Origin: VRUE01 sp963716245
Lineage (GTDB): Bacteria > Actinomycetota > Thermoleophilia > Solirubrobacterales > 70-9
Reading direction: 5' to 3'
Length of the DNA stretch: 64,000 nt
NCBI GenBank assembly: GCA_963716245.1
Contig: OY970300.1
Span: 2,170,001 to 2,234,000 of the forward strand
In this document: piece by piece, positions 25,459 through 33,579 of the stretch
Layout of the letters: each line of letters opens with the position of its first letter
Position numbering within the stretch: position 1 is the first letter of the stretch
The notes under the pieces: model-generated
The model's database searches: none
The model's input: only the letters and a program-made list of their open reading frames with translations
Told to the model about the DNA's origin: nothing
Translations under genes and position numbers: made by a program

Positions 25459-27510
25459 TCAGCCGGCGCGCCGCTTGGGCGAGCCGCCGCGCACCCGCAA
25501 CGGCGCCGCGGCGCTGCTCGCCCTGCCGATCGCGATCAGGCGGAGCGAGCCGGGCCGCTGGGGCGGCAGCCGCAGGTCGAGCTCGCGAGAGCCGGGACGC
25601 AGCGTCTGCGACCCGAGGCGGTCGGCGCGCAGCCAAAGACCGCCCTTGCGCCGCTGGAGCTCGAAGCGAATCTTGTCGCGCGCGGCCCGCAGGGAGACCT
25701 CGACCTCGACCACGGCCGCTTTGCCCGCCGGCACTTTGCCGGGACGCACCTCGAGGTCGCGCAGGAACGGGGTCGGCGCGGGACGCGGCTCGACGCCGGT
25801 TTCGCTCACCGCCCGCGTCTCCGGCGAGCCGGCGTTGGGGTTGGCGAAGTGCGGCGCGGAGAACTGGACGTCGGGGACGCCGGCCATGGCGAGAATGGCC
25901 AGGCCGTCGTCGTCGGCCTCGCTGTCGTCGGTGATCCGCCAGACGGCGTCCTGGGCGCCGGGCGTCTCGCTGAGCGCCGCCGGCTGCAGCGCCGCCGCGA
26001 CGTCGAGCACCCGCTGCAGGTATTGCATCGACTGCTGCGGCTGCTCGCCCGCCCGGCCGAGCACGTCAAAGCCCTGCCCCTCGTCGGGGCTATGGCGACC
26101 GAGGTCGAGGCAGTAGGCGACGAGGCCGTCGGCGTGGGCCTTCTTGCCGGGCGAGACGGTCAACTCGAACGGCGCCCCGACGGCGAGGTTCTGCGAGCCC
26201 CCGTCCTTGTTGAGCAGCAGGTCCCCTGGCTTGCCCTCGATCGTCAGCCGGTGCGCGCCGAACGCGGCGAGCCTGTCGACGGCGTACTGCTGGAGCTTCT
26301 CGGTCCCCTTGAACACGTCGCCCATGATGTCCTTCTCGTGGCCCTTCTTGGGTTTGGTGAAGAGCTTGCCCGCGTCGGGGTCGAGCTTCTGGCTCTTCGC
26401 CCACTCGGCGAGCTCCTTCTTGTCGGACGCGTCGACGCTTTCGGGGATCGGGACGACCTTCTTGCCGACCTTGAAGAAGGACGAGTACTGGTCCTCGAGC
26501 CCGGCCAGGTGGAGCGCCTCGTGGGTCCAGATCTGGGAATCGCCCTTGCCCTTGCGGCCGCTCGGCCACTGGCCCGTCTGCGGCGTCGTCAACGGGTCGG
26601 TGGTCCCGTCGCCGGCTTCGCCCCGGTACTTGGAGTCCTTGAGCAACTCGACCTGGTGGAAGCAGGGCGAGGGACTGCCGCCCGGGGCGCGTTCGCGGAC
26701 GACCACGTCGAACTTGACCTTGGTCCCGTCGACCGCGGTCCGCCCCGGCAGGCGGCTCTCGATCGCGGTCTCGACCTGCTTCGCGGTCGGCCCGCCCGGA
26801 TAGGTGCTGACCTCGATGTCGATCTGGACGGTCACCGGCGCCTTGCTCGGCTTCCAGGTCGCGTCGACCGCGACCGCGTCGCCGTTGAAGCCGCCCTTGG
26901 CGGTCAGCTTGACCGCCCCGAGCTTCGCCGCATCGCTGAGCGGCAGCCGGCGCGAGATCGTCGTCGGGCTCTGGCCGGGCGGGCAGGGCGCGGTCGAGGG
27001 GCCGCTCGACAGCTGCGCGAGCCCGGTCTCGGGATCGTCGAGCCGGGCGGACGCGGGCAGCGCCTTGTTCAGCTCGACCAGCAGCGCCCGCAGCGCCGGC
27101 GAGCTGGTGTTGAGCCCGACGAGCGTCCGCGTCGCGCCGCCGATCTCGATCGTCGCCGACGCGTAGCTGCCGTGCGAGCCGAGCGTGCCGTCGCCGGCGG
27201 TCTTCACGCCGGGCGCCGCGAACGCGGTCTTCGCCGCCGCGCGGATCGCCGCGAGCTGCTCGGCCGACGGGGAGAACGGCCCGGTCGTCGTCACGTCGGC
27301 GTCGGCCCGGTTGTTGTCCGCGACGAGCAGCTTGGTGCCGTTGCCGCTCGCCTTCAGGATCACGCCTTGCAGCGGCGTGCCGGTCACGAGCGGGCCCGCC
27401 CAGACCACGAGGGCCGGCTGGGCAGCCGAGGCGGCGGGCGCAAACGAGGCGAGCGAGACGACGAGGGTCGCCAGGCAGCCGAGCAGCGCGCCTCTCCGTC
27501 GCGAAAACAC
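25459..27510 (-). CDS. Secreted metzincin-like metallopeptidase with a thioester-type domain
   Basis: 683 residues from GTG at 27508-27510. The signal peptide (1-29) ends ASA-AQP. The central zinc motif is HEALHLAGLED (residues 330-340), an HExxHxxGxxD metzincin site with Asp as third ligand, and 'KDIMGDVF' with Met396 supplies the Met-turn. Residues about 440-530 match the TQXA/thioester-domain pattern: AYCLDLGRHSP (Cys467), then QYLQRVLDVAAALQP and AQDAVWRITDD (Gln520, Trp524). Such Cys and Gln side chains form an internal thioester in known surface adhesins. A C-terminal beta-sandwich (582-683) ends basic (GGSPKRRAG). Expected location is outside the cell. The substrate is unknown. Confidence 0.72.
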   Translation of the reverse strand: MFSRRRGALLGCLATLVVSLASFAPAASAAQPALVVWAGPLVTGTPLQGVILKASGNGTKLLVADNNRADADVTTTGPFSPSAEQLAAIRAAAKTAFAAPGVKTAGDGTLGSHGSYASATIEIGGATRTLVGLNTSSPALRALLVELNKALPASARLDDPETGLAQLSSGPSTAPCPPGQSPTTISRRLPLSDAAKLGAVKLTAKGGFNGDAVAVDATWKPSKAPVTVQIDIEVSTYPGGPTAKQVETAIESRLPGRTAVDGTKVKFDVVVRERAPGGSPSPCFHQVELLKDSKYRGEAGDGTTDPLTTPQTGQWPSGRKGKGDSQIWTHEALHLAGLEDQYSSFFKVGKKVVPIPESVDASDKKELAEWAKSQKLDPDAGKLFTKPKKGHEKDIMGDVFKGTEKLQQYAVDRLAAFGAHRLTIEGKPGDLLLNKDGGSQNLAVGAPFELTVSPGKKAHADGLVAYCLDLGRHSPDEGQGFDVLGRAGEQPQQSMQYLQRVLDVAAALQPAALSETPGAQDAVWRITDDSEADDDGLAILAMAGVPDVQFSAPHFANPNAGSPETRAVSETGVEPRPAPTPFLRDLEVRPGKVPAGKAAVVEVEVSLRAARDKIRFELQRRKGGLWLRADRLGSQTLRPGSRELDLRLPPQRPGSLRLIAIGRASSAAAPLRVRGGSPKRRAG

Positions 27511-27559
27511 GGCCCAACCGTAATGGAGCCGGCAGGAGGGCGGCGTGGCGGTAAACAGT

Positions 27560-27579
27560 TACTCAACTTTTCCTGAGTA
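27560..27579. promoter_or_regulatory. Inverted repeat in the divergent peptidase/lipase promoter region
   Basis: TACTCA and TGAGTA are 6-bp arms separated by 8 A/T-rich nucleotides, midway between the divergent secreted peptidase and secreted lipase genes. It could be a shared operator; no regulator gene adjoins it. Confidence 0.35.
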
Positions 27580-27647
27580 GGATGCCGCCGGGATTTCCAC
27601 CATCGGGCTGCCCGGGGAGGCGGGCCGCCCCTGACAAAGGAGAGAAC

Positions 27648-28319
27648 ATGTTGAAGAAGCGTCTTGCGGCACTGGTCTCGGCGCTCGCCGTGTGCCTTGC
27701 CGGAGCGGCCCTCGCGCCGGCCGGCTCGCTCGCCGTCGATCCGATCCTGTTCGTCCACGGCTGGTCGGGCAGCGCCTCGAACTGGAACACGATGGTCTCG
27801 CGGTTCGAAAAAGACGGCTGGCCGAAATCGCACCTGCGGGCCTACAGCTACAACACCTCGCAGTCGAACAAAACGACCGCCGCTACGACCGTCAAAACCG
27901 AAGTCGAACACCTGAAGTCCACAACCGGCGCGTCGAAGGTCGACATCGTCGCCCACTCGATGGGCAGCCTCAACACCCGCTGGTACGTCAAGTTCGTGGC
28001 AGGTGGCGAAGCGAACGTCGACGAGTGGGTCTCGCTCGGCGGTCCGAACCACGGCACCGACTTCGCCAACGCCTGCTTCAGCACGGCGTGCGTCGAGATG
28101 CGGATCGGCTCCACCTTCCTGTCCGAATTGAACGCAGGCGACGAGACGCCGGGCGCCGTCAACTACGGCACCTGGTGGTCGCCCTGCGACTCGATCATCA
28201 ACCCGGATTCGAGCGTCGCGCTGAGCGGCGCCACGAACACGAAAACGGGCTGCGTCGCGCACACCGCGATGCCCAACGACGAAACGATCTACACCCAGGT
28301 CCGCGAATTCGTGAAATAG
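27648..28319 (+). CDS. Secreted lipase/esterase (alpha/beta hydrolase, LipA-like)
   Basis: 223 residues. ATG at 27648 with AAGGAGA upstream. The signal peptide runs to about residue 29 (ALAPAGSLA). The oxyanion-hole segment ILFVHGWSGSASNW and the nucleophile elbow VAHSMGSLN (Ser104, with the AHSMG form seen in Bacillus LipA-type lipases) are clear. 'WVSLGGPNHGTDFA' follows, and a late HTAMPNDETIY supplies a likely catalytic His. The small size fits family I.4-type lipases. It should hydrolyse short- or medium-chain esters outside the cell. Confidence 0.88.
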   Translation: MLKKRLAALVSALAVCLAGAALAPAGSLAVDPILFVHGWSGSASNWNTMVSRFEKDGWPKSHLRAYSYNTSQSNKTTAATTVKTEVEHLKSTTGASKVDIVAHSMGSLNTRWYVKFVAGGEANVDEWVSLGGPNHGTDFANACFSTACVEMRIGSTFLSELNAGDETPGAVNYGTWWSPCDSIINPDSSVALSGATNTKTGCVAHTAMPNDETIYTQVREFVK

Positions 28320-28350
28320 ACCCGCAGCGCCCGCCCGCGGGCGCCTGAAA

Positions 28351-28366
28351 CTGGCTGGGCAGCCAG
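28351..28366. promoter_or_regulatory. Palindromic operator-like site upstream of the R2-like/SCP2 gene
   Basis: CTGGCTG-GG-CAGCCAG, two 7-bp arms, 50 bp upstream of the ATG at 28416; a further half-like segment (CTGCCCAGCC) follows at 28382. It shares the pattern YTGGCTGNNCAGCCAR with the site at 7954-7971. A TetR-family regulator is the likeliest binder (inference). Confidence 0.5.
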
Positions 28367-28415
28367 GATCGCGGTATCCTGCTGCCCAGCCGGTCAACCT
28401 CGCCGAAGGAGAGAG

Positions 28416-29702
28416 ATGAGCGTCGCATCGCAGAGCCTGATGGACAACGTCACCTACGAGGACCTCTATCAGCGCTGGGAGCAGGGCAACTGGAGCGCCT
28501 ACGACATCGACTTCTCCCAGGACCGCGTGGGCTGGGACGGCCTGAGCGACGTCCAGCGGCGCTCGGCGATGTGGATCTACTCGATGTTCTTCTACGGCGA
28601 GGACCGCGTCGCCGACACGCTCGCCCCCTACATCACCGCCGCGCCGACCGAGGAGCAGGCCTACTTCCTCGCCACCCAGCAGGTCGACGAGGTTCGCCAC
28701 TCGGTCTTCTTCCACCGCTTCTTCAAAGAGGTGATCGGCGTCGGCGGCGACTCGATCCAGGCGACCCTCTCCTCCACCCTGCCGCAGCTGAACTGGGGCT
28801 ACCGCGGCATCTTCGACCGGCTCGACCGGATGGCCGAGGAGCTGCGCAAGGACCGCTCGCTGCCCAAGTACGCGCAGGCGATCACGCTCTACCACCTGAT
28901 CGTCGAGGGCTCGCTCGCCCAGCCCGGCCAGCACTTCATCGAGGACTTCTTCGCCTCCGAAGACACGATGCCCGGCTTCAGCGCCGGCATGTCGAACGTC
29001 TCGCGCGACGAGCAGCGCCACATCGGCTTCGGCGTCAAGGTGCTCTCCGAGCTGCTCGCCGAAGGACGTCCCGGTTGGGAGGAGAACCGCGCCGCCGTCA
29101 CCGAGCTCCTGCGCGAAACGCTGCCCTACGGGCCGGCCGTCTTCTACCCGCCGAACTTCGACCGCGAGTACACCGAGTGCTACGGCTTCAGCCTCGAGGA
29201 CATCTTCGCCTTCGGGCTCAAACTGATCCGCCAGCGCTGGCGCACGATCGGCTACCCGACCGAGGAGATGCCGCCCGGCGTCTTCCCCTTCGACCCCGAG
29301 CAGCCCGAGGACGTGATCGCGCAACGGCAGGTGAAGCTGATGGAAGCCGGCGTGCTCGGCCCGGCCGAGGTCGCCCAGCCGAACCCCTCCCCGGAGACGC
29401 AGCGCCTCTACTTCGACGTGATCGAGCGCGTCGCAGACCCGAGCGCCGCCAACGGCTCGAAGGTGGTCGTCCAGTGGCGCTTCAGCGACGCCGAGCCGTG
29501 GCACCTGGTGATCGACAACGGCTCGACCCGCGCGGAGCCCGGCGAGGCGCCCGACCCGAGCGTCGTCCTGGAGACGAGCTGGATCGACTGGATCGCCTCG
29601 GCCAAGCCCGACGCCAGCCCGCTGAAGATGATCCTCCAGCGGCGGATCCGCCCGCGCGGCAAGCTGCGCGAGCTGGCGCGGATGCGCAAGGTCTTCCAAT
29701 AA
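28416..29702 (+). CDS. Ferritin-like di-metal (R2-type) protein fused to an SCP2 sterol-carrier domain
   Basis: 428 residues; ATG preceded by GAAGGAGAG. Residues 45-290 form an R2/ferritin-like helical bundle with a full di-metal ligand set: Glu62 (YGEDRVAD), Glu92 and His95 (QQVDEVRHSVFF), Glu164 (IVEGSLAQPGQHFIE), Glu199 and His202 (RDEQRHIGFG). Residues about 325-428 look like an SCP2 lipid-binding domain ('VVVQWRFSDAEPWHLVIDNG', 'VLETSWIDWIASAKPDA', 'MILQRRIRPRGKLREL'). Family knowledge: R2-like ligand-binding oxidases and related proteins use Mn/Fe or Fe/Fe to oxidise lipid-like substrates, and SCP2 domains bind sterols or acyl chains. An O2-dependent lipid oxidase that presents its own substrate is a reasonable inference. 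Confidence 0.78.
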   Translation: MSVASQSLMDNVTYEDLYQRWEQGNWSAYDIDFSQDRVGWDGLSDVQRRSAMWIYSMFFYGEDRVADTLAPYITAAPTEEQAYFLATQQVDEVRHSVFFHRFFKEVIGVGGDSIQATLSSTLPQLNWGYRGIFDRLDRMAEELRKDRSLPKYAQAITLYHLIVEGSLAQPGQHFIEDFFASEDTMPGFSAGMSNVSRDEQRHIGFGVKVLSELLAEGRPGWEENRAAVTELLRETLPYGPAVFYPPNFDREYTECYGFSLEDIFAFGLKLIRQRWRTIGYPTEEMPPGVFPFDPEQPEDVIAQRQVKLMEAGVLGPAEVAQPNPSPETQRLYFDVIERVADPSAANGSKVVVQWRFSDAEPWHLVIDNGSTRAEPGEAPDPSVVLETSWIDWIASAKPDASPLKMILQRRIRPRGKLRELARMRKVFQ

Positions 29703-29784
29703 TTCCGCCACCTCCTCTGCTCCCGCGGGGAGGCCAGGAATCAGATATGGATGGCACCCCGCTCCCGCGTCCGGCGGTGGCGGG

Positions 29785-31191
29785 CTAGGAAAGGGCCGGT
29801 CTTCTATCCGCCCAGGGGCGCTCTGACTCGAGCTGGGCGGCGACCGAGAGCAGGGTCGCCTCGTCGCCGGGGCGGCCGATCAGCTGGACCGAGAGCGGCA
29901 TGCCGTCGGCCGCGAAGCCAGCCGGCACCGCCATCGCCGGGTTGCCGAGGTGGTTCCAGGGGACGCAGAACGGATAGAAGCGGCTCATCCCGAGCACGGT
30001 CCGGATCGCGCCCCGCCCCTCCCAGCGCCGCACCGGGATCGCGGTGCCGCCCATCACCGGGGTGATCAGCACGTCGTGCGAGTCGAAGATCGCGTTGACG
30101 CGGGCGGCGTCGGCGCGTTCGGCGCGCAGCGCCCGCTGGAACAACGGCTCGGGGATCAGGCGGCCGAGCCGGGCGAAGCCGTGGGTGCGGCGTTCGAGCC
30201 GCTCGGGGTGCGGAACCCGGGCGAAGTCTTCGGCCGAGCCGCGCAGGTAGCGCGGCACGATGTTGTCGCCGATCCCGCCCCAGTCGGGATCGCGCTCCTC
30301 GACCCGGTGGCCCAGCGAGCGCAGCAGCTCGCCGGTCTCGGCGACCGCGCCCCTGGCGATGTCGGAGACGGTCGGCGGCGCCGCGGCTCGCGGGGCCGCG
30401 GTCGACCAGGCGATCCGCAGCTTGCCGGGCAGGGTGCCGGCCGCCTCGATGAAGGGGCGCTCGGGCGGTGCCGGCGCTCCCGGCTCCTTGGAGCCGCCGC
30501 TGACGAGGTCGAGCCAGAGCCCGGTGTCGAGCACGGTGCGGCTGACGCAGTTGTAGGCGGAGAGGCCGTTCCAGTGCTGGAGGTCGGGCGCGAGCGGGAC
30601 CCTGCCGCGCTGCGGTTTCAGGCCGACCAGGCCGCAGGAGGCGGCCGGGATCCGGATCGAGCCGGCACCGTCGGTGGCGAGCGCGATCGGCACCAGCCCG
30701 GCGGCGACCGCGGTGGCGCTGCCGCCGCTCGACCCGCCGGGGCTGCGCTGCGGGTCCCACGGGTTGCGGGTCACGCCGTAGGTCGCCGACTCGGTGAAGC
30801 CGCAGATCGCCAGCTCCGGCAGCAGCGTCTTGCCGACCACGATCGCGCCCGCCTCGCGTACACGCCGCACGATCTCCGCGTCGGCGGGCGCCGGATCGAC
30901 GAAGCCGTCGGTGCCGTAGGTGGTCACGTCGCCGCCCACGTCGACGCAGTCCTTGACCGCGATCGGCACGCCCAGCAGCGGCCGCTCGTCGCCGCCCTTC
31001 AGCCGCGCTTCGGCCTGCTGCGCCTCGAGCAGCGCCTTCTCGGCGAAGACGACGCGGAAGGAGTTGAGCGTCGAGTCGAACCGCTCGATCCGCTCCAGGC
31101 ACATCCGCACCAGCTCGGTCGGCGATACCTCGCCGCCGCGCACCATGCGCGCCTGCTCGGCCGCCCCCGCGAATGCGATCTCCTCCGCCAC
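29785..31191 (-). CDS. Amidase-signature family hydrolase
   Basis: 468 residues. The amidase signature is intact: 'GVPIAVKDCVDV' (catalytic Lys), 'NPWDPQRSPGGSSGGSATAV' (the Ser-rich loop with cis-Ser and the downstream nucleophile in ATDGAGSIRIPA), and the C-terminal 'LGNPAMAVPAGFAADGMPL'. It hydrolyses an amide or ester in the cytoplasm. The substrate is unknown, and the missing GatC/GatB neighbours argue against GatA. It follows the MMPL gene by 28 bp on the same strand and is probably co-transcribed. Confidence 0.88.
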   Translation of the reverse strand: MAEEIAFAGAAEQARMVRGGEVSPTELVRMCLERIERFDSTLNSFRVVFAEKALLEAQQAEARLKGGDERPLLGVPIAVKDCVDVGGDVTTYGTDGFVDPAPADAEIVRRVREAGAIVVGKTLLPELAICGFTESATYGVTRNPWDPQRSPGGSSGGSATAVAAGLVPIALATDGAGSIRIPAASCGLVGLKPQRGRVPLAPDLQHWNGLSAYNCVSRTVLDTGLWLDLVSGGSKEPGAPAPPERPFIEAAGTLPGKLRIAWSTAAPRAAAPPTVSDIARGAVAETGELLRSLGHRVEERDPDWGGIGDNIVPRYLRGSAEDFARVPHPERLERRTHGFARLGRLIPEPLFQRALRAERADAARVNAIFDSHDVLITPVMGGTAIPVRRWEGRGAIRTVLGMSRFYPFCVPWNHLGNPAMAVPAGFAADGMPLSVQLIGRPGDEATLLSVAAQLESERPWADRRPALS

Positions 31192-31219
31192 GGAAGCAAT
31201 CCTACGTCCACGGGCCGGG

Positions 31220-33472
31220 TCAGATCTCGGCCGGCGCCGGCTCGGCCTTGCCGCCGCCCTCGAAGCTGAGTCGCGGCAGGATGCGGTCGAGCCAGGAGGG
31301 CATCCACCAGTTCCAGCGGCCCATCAGCTTCATCGCGGCCGGCACGAGGATAAGCCGGACCAGGGTCGCGTCGAGCGCGATCGCGACGGCGCAGCCGACG
31401 CCCAGCTCTTTGATCGACGGCACGCCGGTCAGCACGAAGACGGCGAAGACGGAGCTCATGATCAGCGCCGCCGATGAGATCGTGCGGGCGCTCGACGCGA
31501 GGCCCTCGGCGACGGCGCGCTCGTTGTCGCCGTGGACCAGGTAGCGCTCGCGGATCCGCGACATCAGGAAGACCTCGTAGTCCATCGAGAGGCCGAAGAC
31601 GATCGCGAAGATCAGCGGCACGTTGATCGTGTCGAGCGCGCCGAGGCTTTCGAAGCCGAGCACGCTGTCGAGCCAGCCCCACTGGAAGACAACGACGAGG
31701 ACGCCGAAGGCGGCCCCGATCGAGAGCAGGTTCATCAGCACGGCCTTGAGGGGAAGCAGCAGCGAGCGCAGCATCACCATCAGGACGAGGAAGCTGAGCG
31801 CGAGGACGAAGCCGACGATCTTCCAGAGCGAGCCGGAGATCTGGTTGCGGACGTCGTCGGTGCGGGCCGTTTCGCCGCCGATCTCGACGCTTGCCGTCGC
31901 GGCGAGTGCGCTCGCCGGCACGAAGGAGTCGCGCAGCCGCTCGACCAGCGCGGTGGCGGCGTCGGAGTCGCTGGCAGCCACCGTGGTCGCCTCGATCAGG
32001 GCGCTGTCGCCGGCGTAGGCGGGCGGGGCGACCGAGCCGATGCCGCGCTCTCGGCGAAGCTCGCCGGTGAACTCGAAGGCGGCGGCCCGATAGGCGGCGG
32101 TGCGGTCGACGGCGCCCGGGAAGGTCGCGACGATCTGAACGGGGTCGGCGCCGCCGCCGAGTTGCTCGGAGACGAGTTCGTTGCCGACCCGCACGTCGCT
32201 GTCCTTGGGGAACTGCTCCAGCGCCGTCGTGCCGGTCTCCACCGAGAGCACCGGCGAGGCGAGCAGGAGAAGCACGGCGGCGGAGCCGGTAGCGGCGGCG
32301 ATCGGCCGGGCCATGACGCGACGCGCCCATCTGTCCCAGAAGCCGCCGCCGCCTGCTCGGCTCACGGCTACGCTCTCGCTTCCGCGTCCGGGCGTGGCGG
32401 GCCGACCTTGGAACGGGCGACGCACCAACCGCAGGGCGCGGGCGACGATCCCGCCCGGCATCACCCGGTCCCCGAGCGCTCCGATCAGCGCCGGCAGCAG
32501 CGTCGTCGCGGTGAGGATCGAGACGGCGACGACGGTCATCGCGCCGAGCGCCATCGAGCGCAGCGCCTGGTTGTCGACCATCCAGAGACCGGCCAGGGAG
32601 ACGATCACGGCCAGGCCCGAGAATGCGACGGCGAGGCCGGAGGTGGCCAGGGCCTCGGCGCGCGCCTCGTCGCAGTCGCGCCCGTCGCGGCGCTCCTCGC
32701 GGTAGCGGGCGAGGATGAACAGCGAGTAGTCGATCGCGACGCCGATCCCGATCATCGACGCCATGTTGGTGACGAAGACCGAGGTCTCCATCTGCTGGGA
32801 GAGGAAGAAGATGAGCGCGCCGGTCACGATCACGCTGACGAAGCCGAGCGCCAGCGGCAGCGCCGCGGCGGCCAGCGAGCCGAACACGACGAGCAGGATC
32901 AGCGCGACGATCGGGAAGCCGCTCGCCTCGGCCTTCGCCAGGTCTTCCTTGGAGAGCTCCTGCATCCCCGCCCAGACCGTGGGCTGGCCGGCGAGGTAAG
33001 TGGTCACCCCACCCGCGGCGGTCCCGGGATCGAGACCTTCGCGCAGATCGACCGCGGGATCGATCAGCGCGTCGGGCGGGACGGAGCTGGAGAGCGCCAG
33101 CACGGTGCTGCCGCGGCGCTGGAGTTGCAGCTCACCGCGGCGAGCGGCGGCCCGGCTCAGGGCGATGCCCTCGACGCCGGCGACCTCGCGGCGCACCCGC
33201 CGCAGGGCGGCGGCCCGCTCGGCCCCGTCCGCGCCCGGCTCGGCCCGCAGCAGGACCGCGATGCCTCCGGCCCGGTCGGCGAACACGCCCTGCATCGCCT
33301 CGGCAACCGCCTTGGACTGGCTGCCCGGGACGTCGAAGCCGCCGCCGGTCAGGTGCTCGGTCTGCCGCGCGGCGAGCGGCAGGGAGGCGAGCAGGACCAG
33401 CGCCCAGAAGCCGATGACGATCCGGCGCCTTCGCGCCAGGAAGCCTGCCAGTCGGATCATCGCGTCGTGCAT
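31220..33472 (-). CDS. MMPL-family RND transporter
   Basis: About 750 residues; the start is taken at MHDAMIRLAG (ATG 33470-33472), and a GTG at 33529 in frame would add 19 polar residues. The classic two-fold MMPL arrangement is present: TM1 then a porter domain (about 40-180), TM2-6 including 'GIGVAIDYSLFILARYREE' with the proton-relay Asp-Tyr, TM7 and a second porter domain (400-530). TM8-12 then include 'FAIVFGLSMDYEVFLMSRI'. It is likely an exporter of lipids or drugs. It is preceded by a TetR gene on the same strand with a 107-bp gap carrying a palindromic hairpin. A short Gly/Arg-rich loop near residues 355-375 is less conserved. Confidence 0.88.
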   Translation of the reverse strand: MHDAMIRLAGFLARRRRIVIGFWALVLLASLPLAARQTEHLTGGGFDVPGSQSKAVAEAMQGVFADRAGGIAVLLRAEPGADGAERAAALRRVRREVAGVEGIALSRAAARRGELQLQRRGSTVLALSSSVPPDALIDPAVDLREGLDPGTAAGGVTTYLAGQPTVWAGMQELSKEDLAKAEASGFPIVALILLVVFGSLAAAALPLALGFVSVIVTGALIFFLSQQMETSVFVTNMASMIGIGVAIDYSLFILARYREERRDGRDCDEARAEALATSGLAVAFSGLAVIVSLAGLWMVDNQALRSMALGAMTVVAVSILTATTLLPALIGALGDRVMPGGIVARALRLVRRPFQGRPATPGRGSESVAVSRAGGGGFWDRWARRVMARPIAAATGSAAVLLLLASPVLSVETGTTALEQFPKDSDVRVGNELVSEQLGGGADPVQIVATFPGAVDRTAAYRAAAFEFTGELRRERGIGSVAPPAYAGDSALIEATTVAASDSDAATALVERLRDSFVPASALAATASVEIGGETARTDDVRNQISGSLWKIVGFVLALSFLVLMVMLRSLLLPLKAVLMNLLSIGAAFGVLVVVFQWGWLDSVLGFESLGALDTINVPLIFAIVFGLSMDYEVFLMSRIRERYLVHGDNERAVAEGLASSARTISSAALIMSSVFAVFVLTGVPSIKELGVGCAVAIALDATLVRLILVPAAMKLMGRWNWWMPSWLDRILPRLSFEGGGKAEPAPAEI

Positions 33473-33540
33473 TGGCTGGTTGGACAGCTTTTCGCAGCCG
33501 ACGACCCGCGTCTGTGAGGACGGTCTCACTCGCCGGTCGT

Positions 33541-33577
33541 GGGCGCCTTTCTGACGCTATGCGTCAATAAGGCGCCC
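33541..33577. repeat. Short intergenic hairpin (variable-stem family, copy 2) with flanking 10-bp direct repeats
   Basis: Perfect 9-bp outer stem GGGCGCCTT/AAGGCGCCC, inner stem TGACGC/GCGTCA, loop TAT. The 10-mer ACTCGCCGGT occurs directly on both sides (33528-33537 and 33582-33591). The right copy belongs to the 3' end of the TetR coding sequence, so the left copy looks like a target duplication. Confidence 0.6.
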
Positions 33578-33579
33578 GG

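Noticed and set aside
29760..29785. 26-bp segment similar (23 of 26) to 32377-32402 inside the MMPL gene
   Set aside because: Only two imperfect copies in simple GC-rich sequence; could be chance and shows no palindromic structure.
29785..31191. GatA subunit of the tRNA amidotransferase
   Set aside because: No gatB/gatC neighbours, and the sequence outside the amidase signature is unlike GatA.
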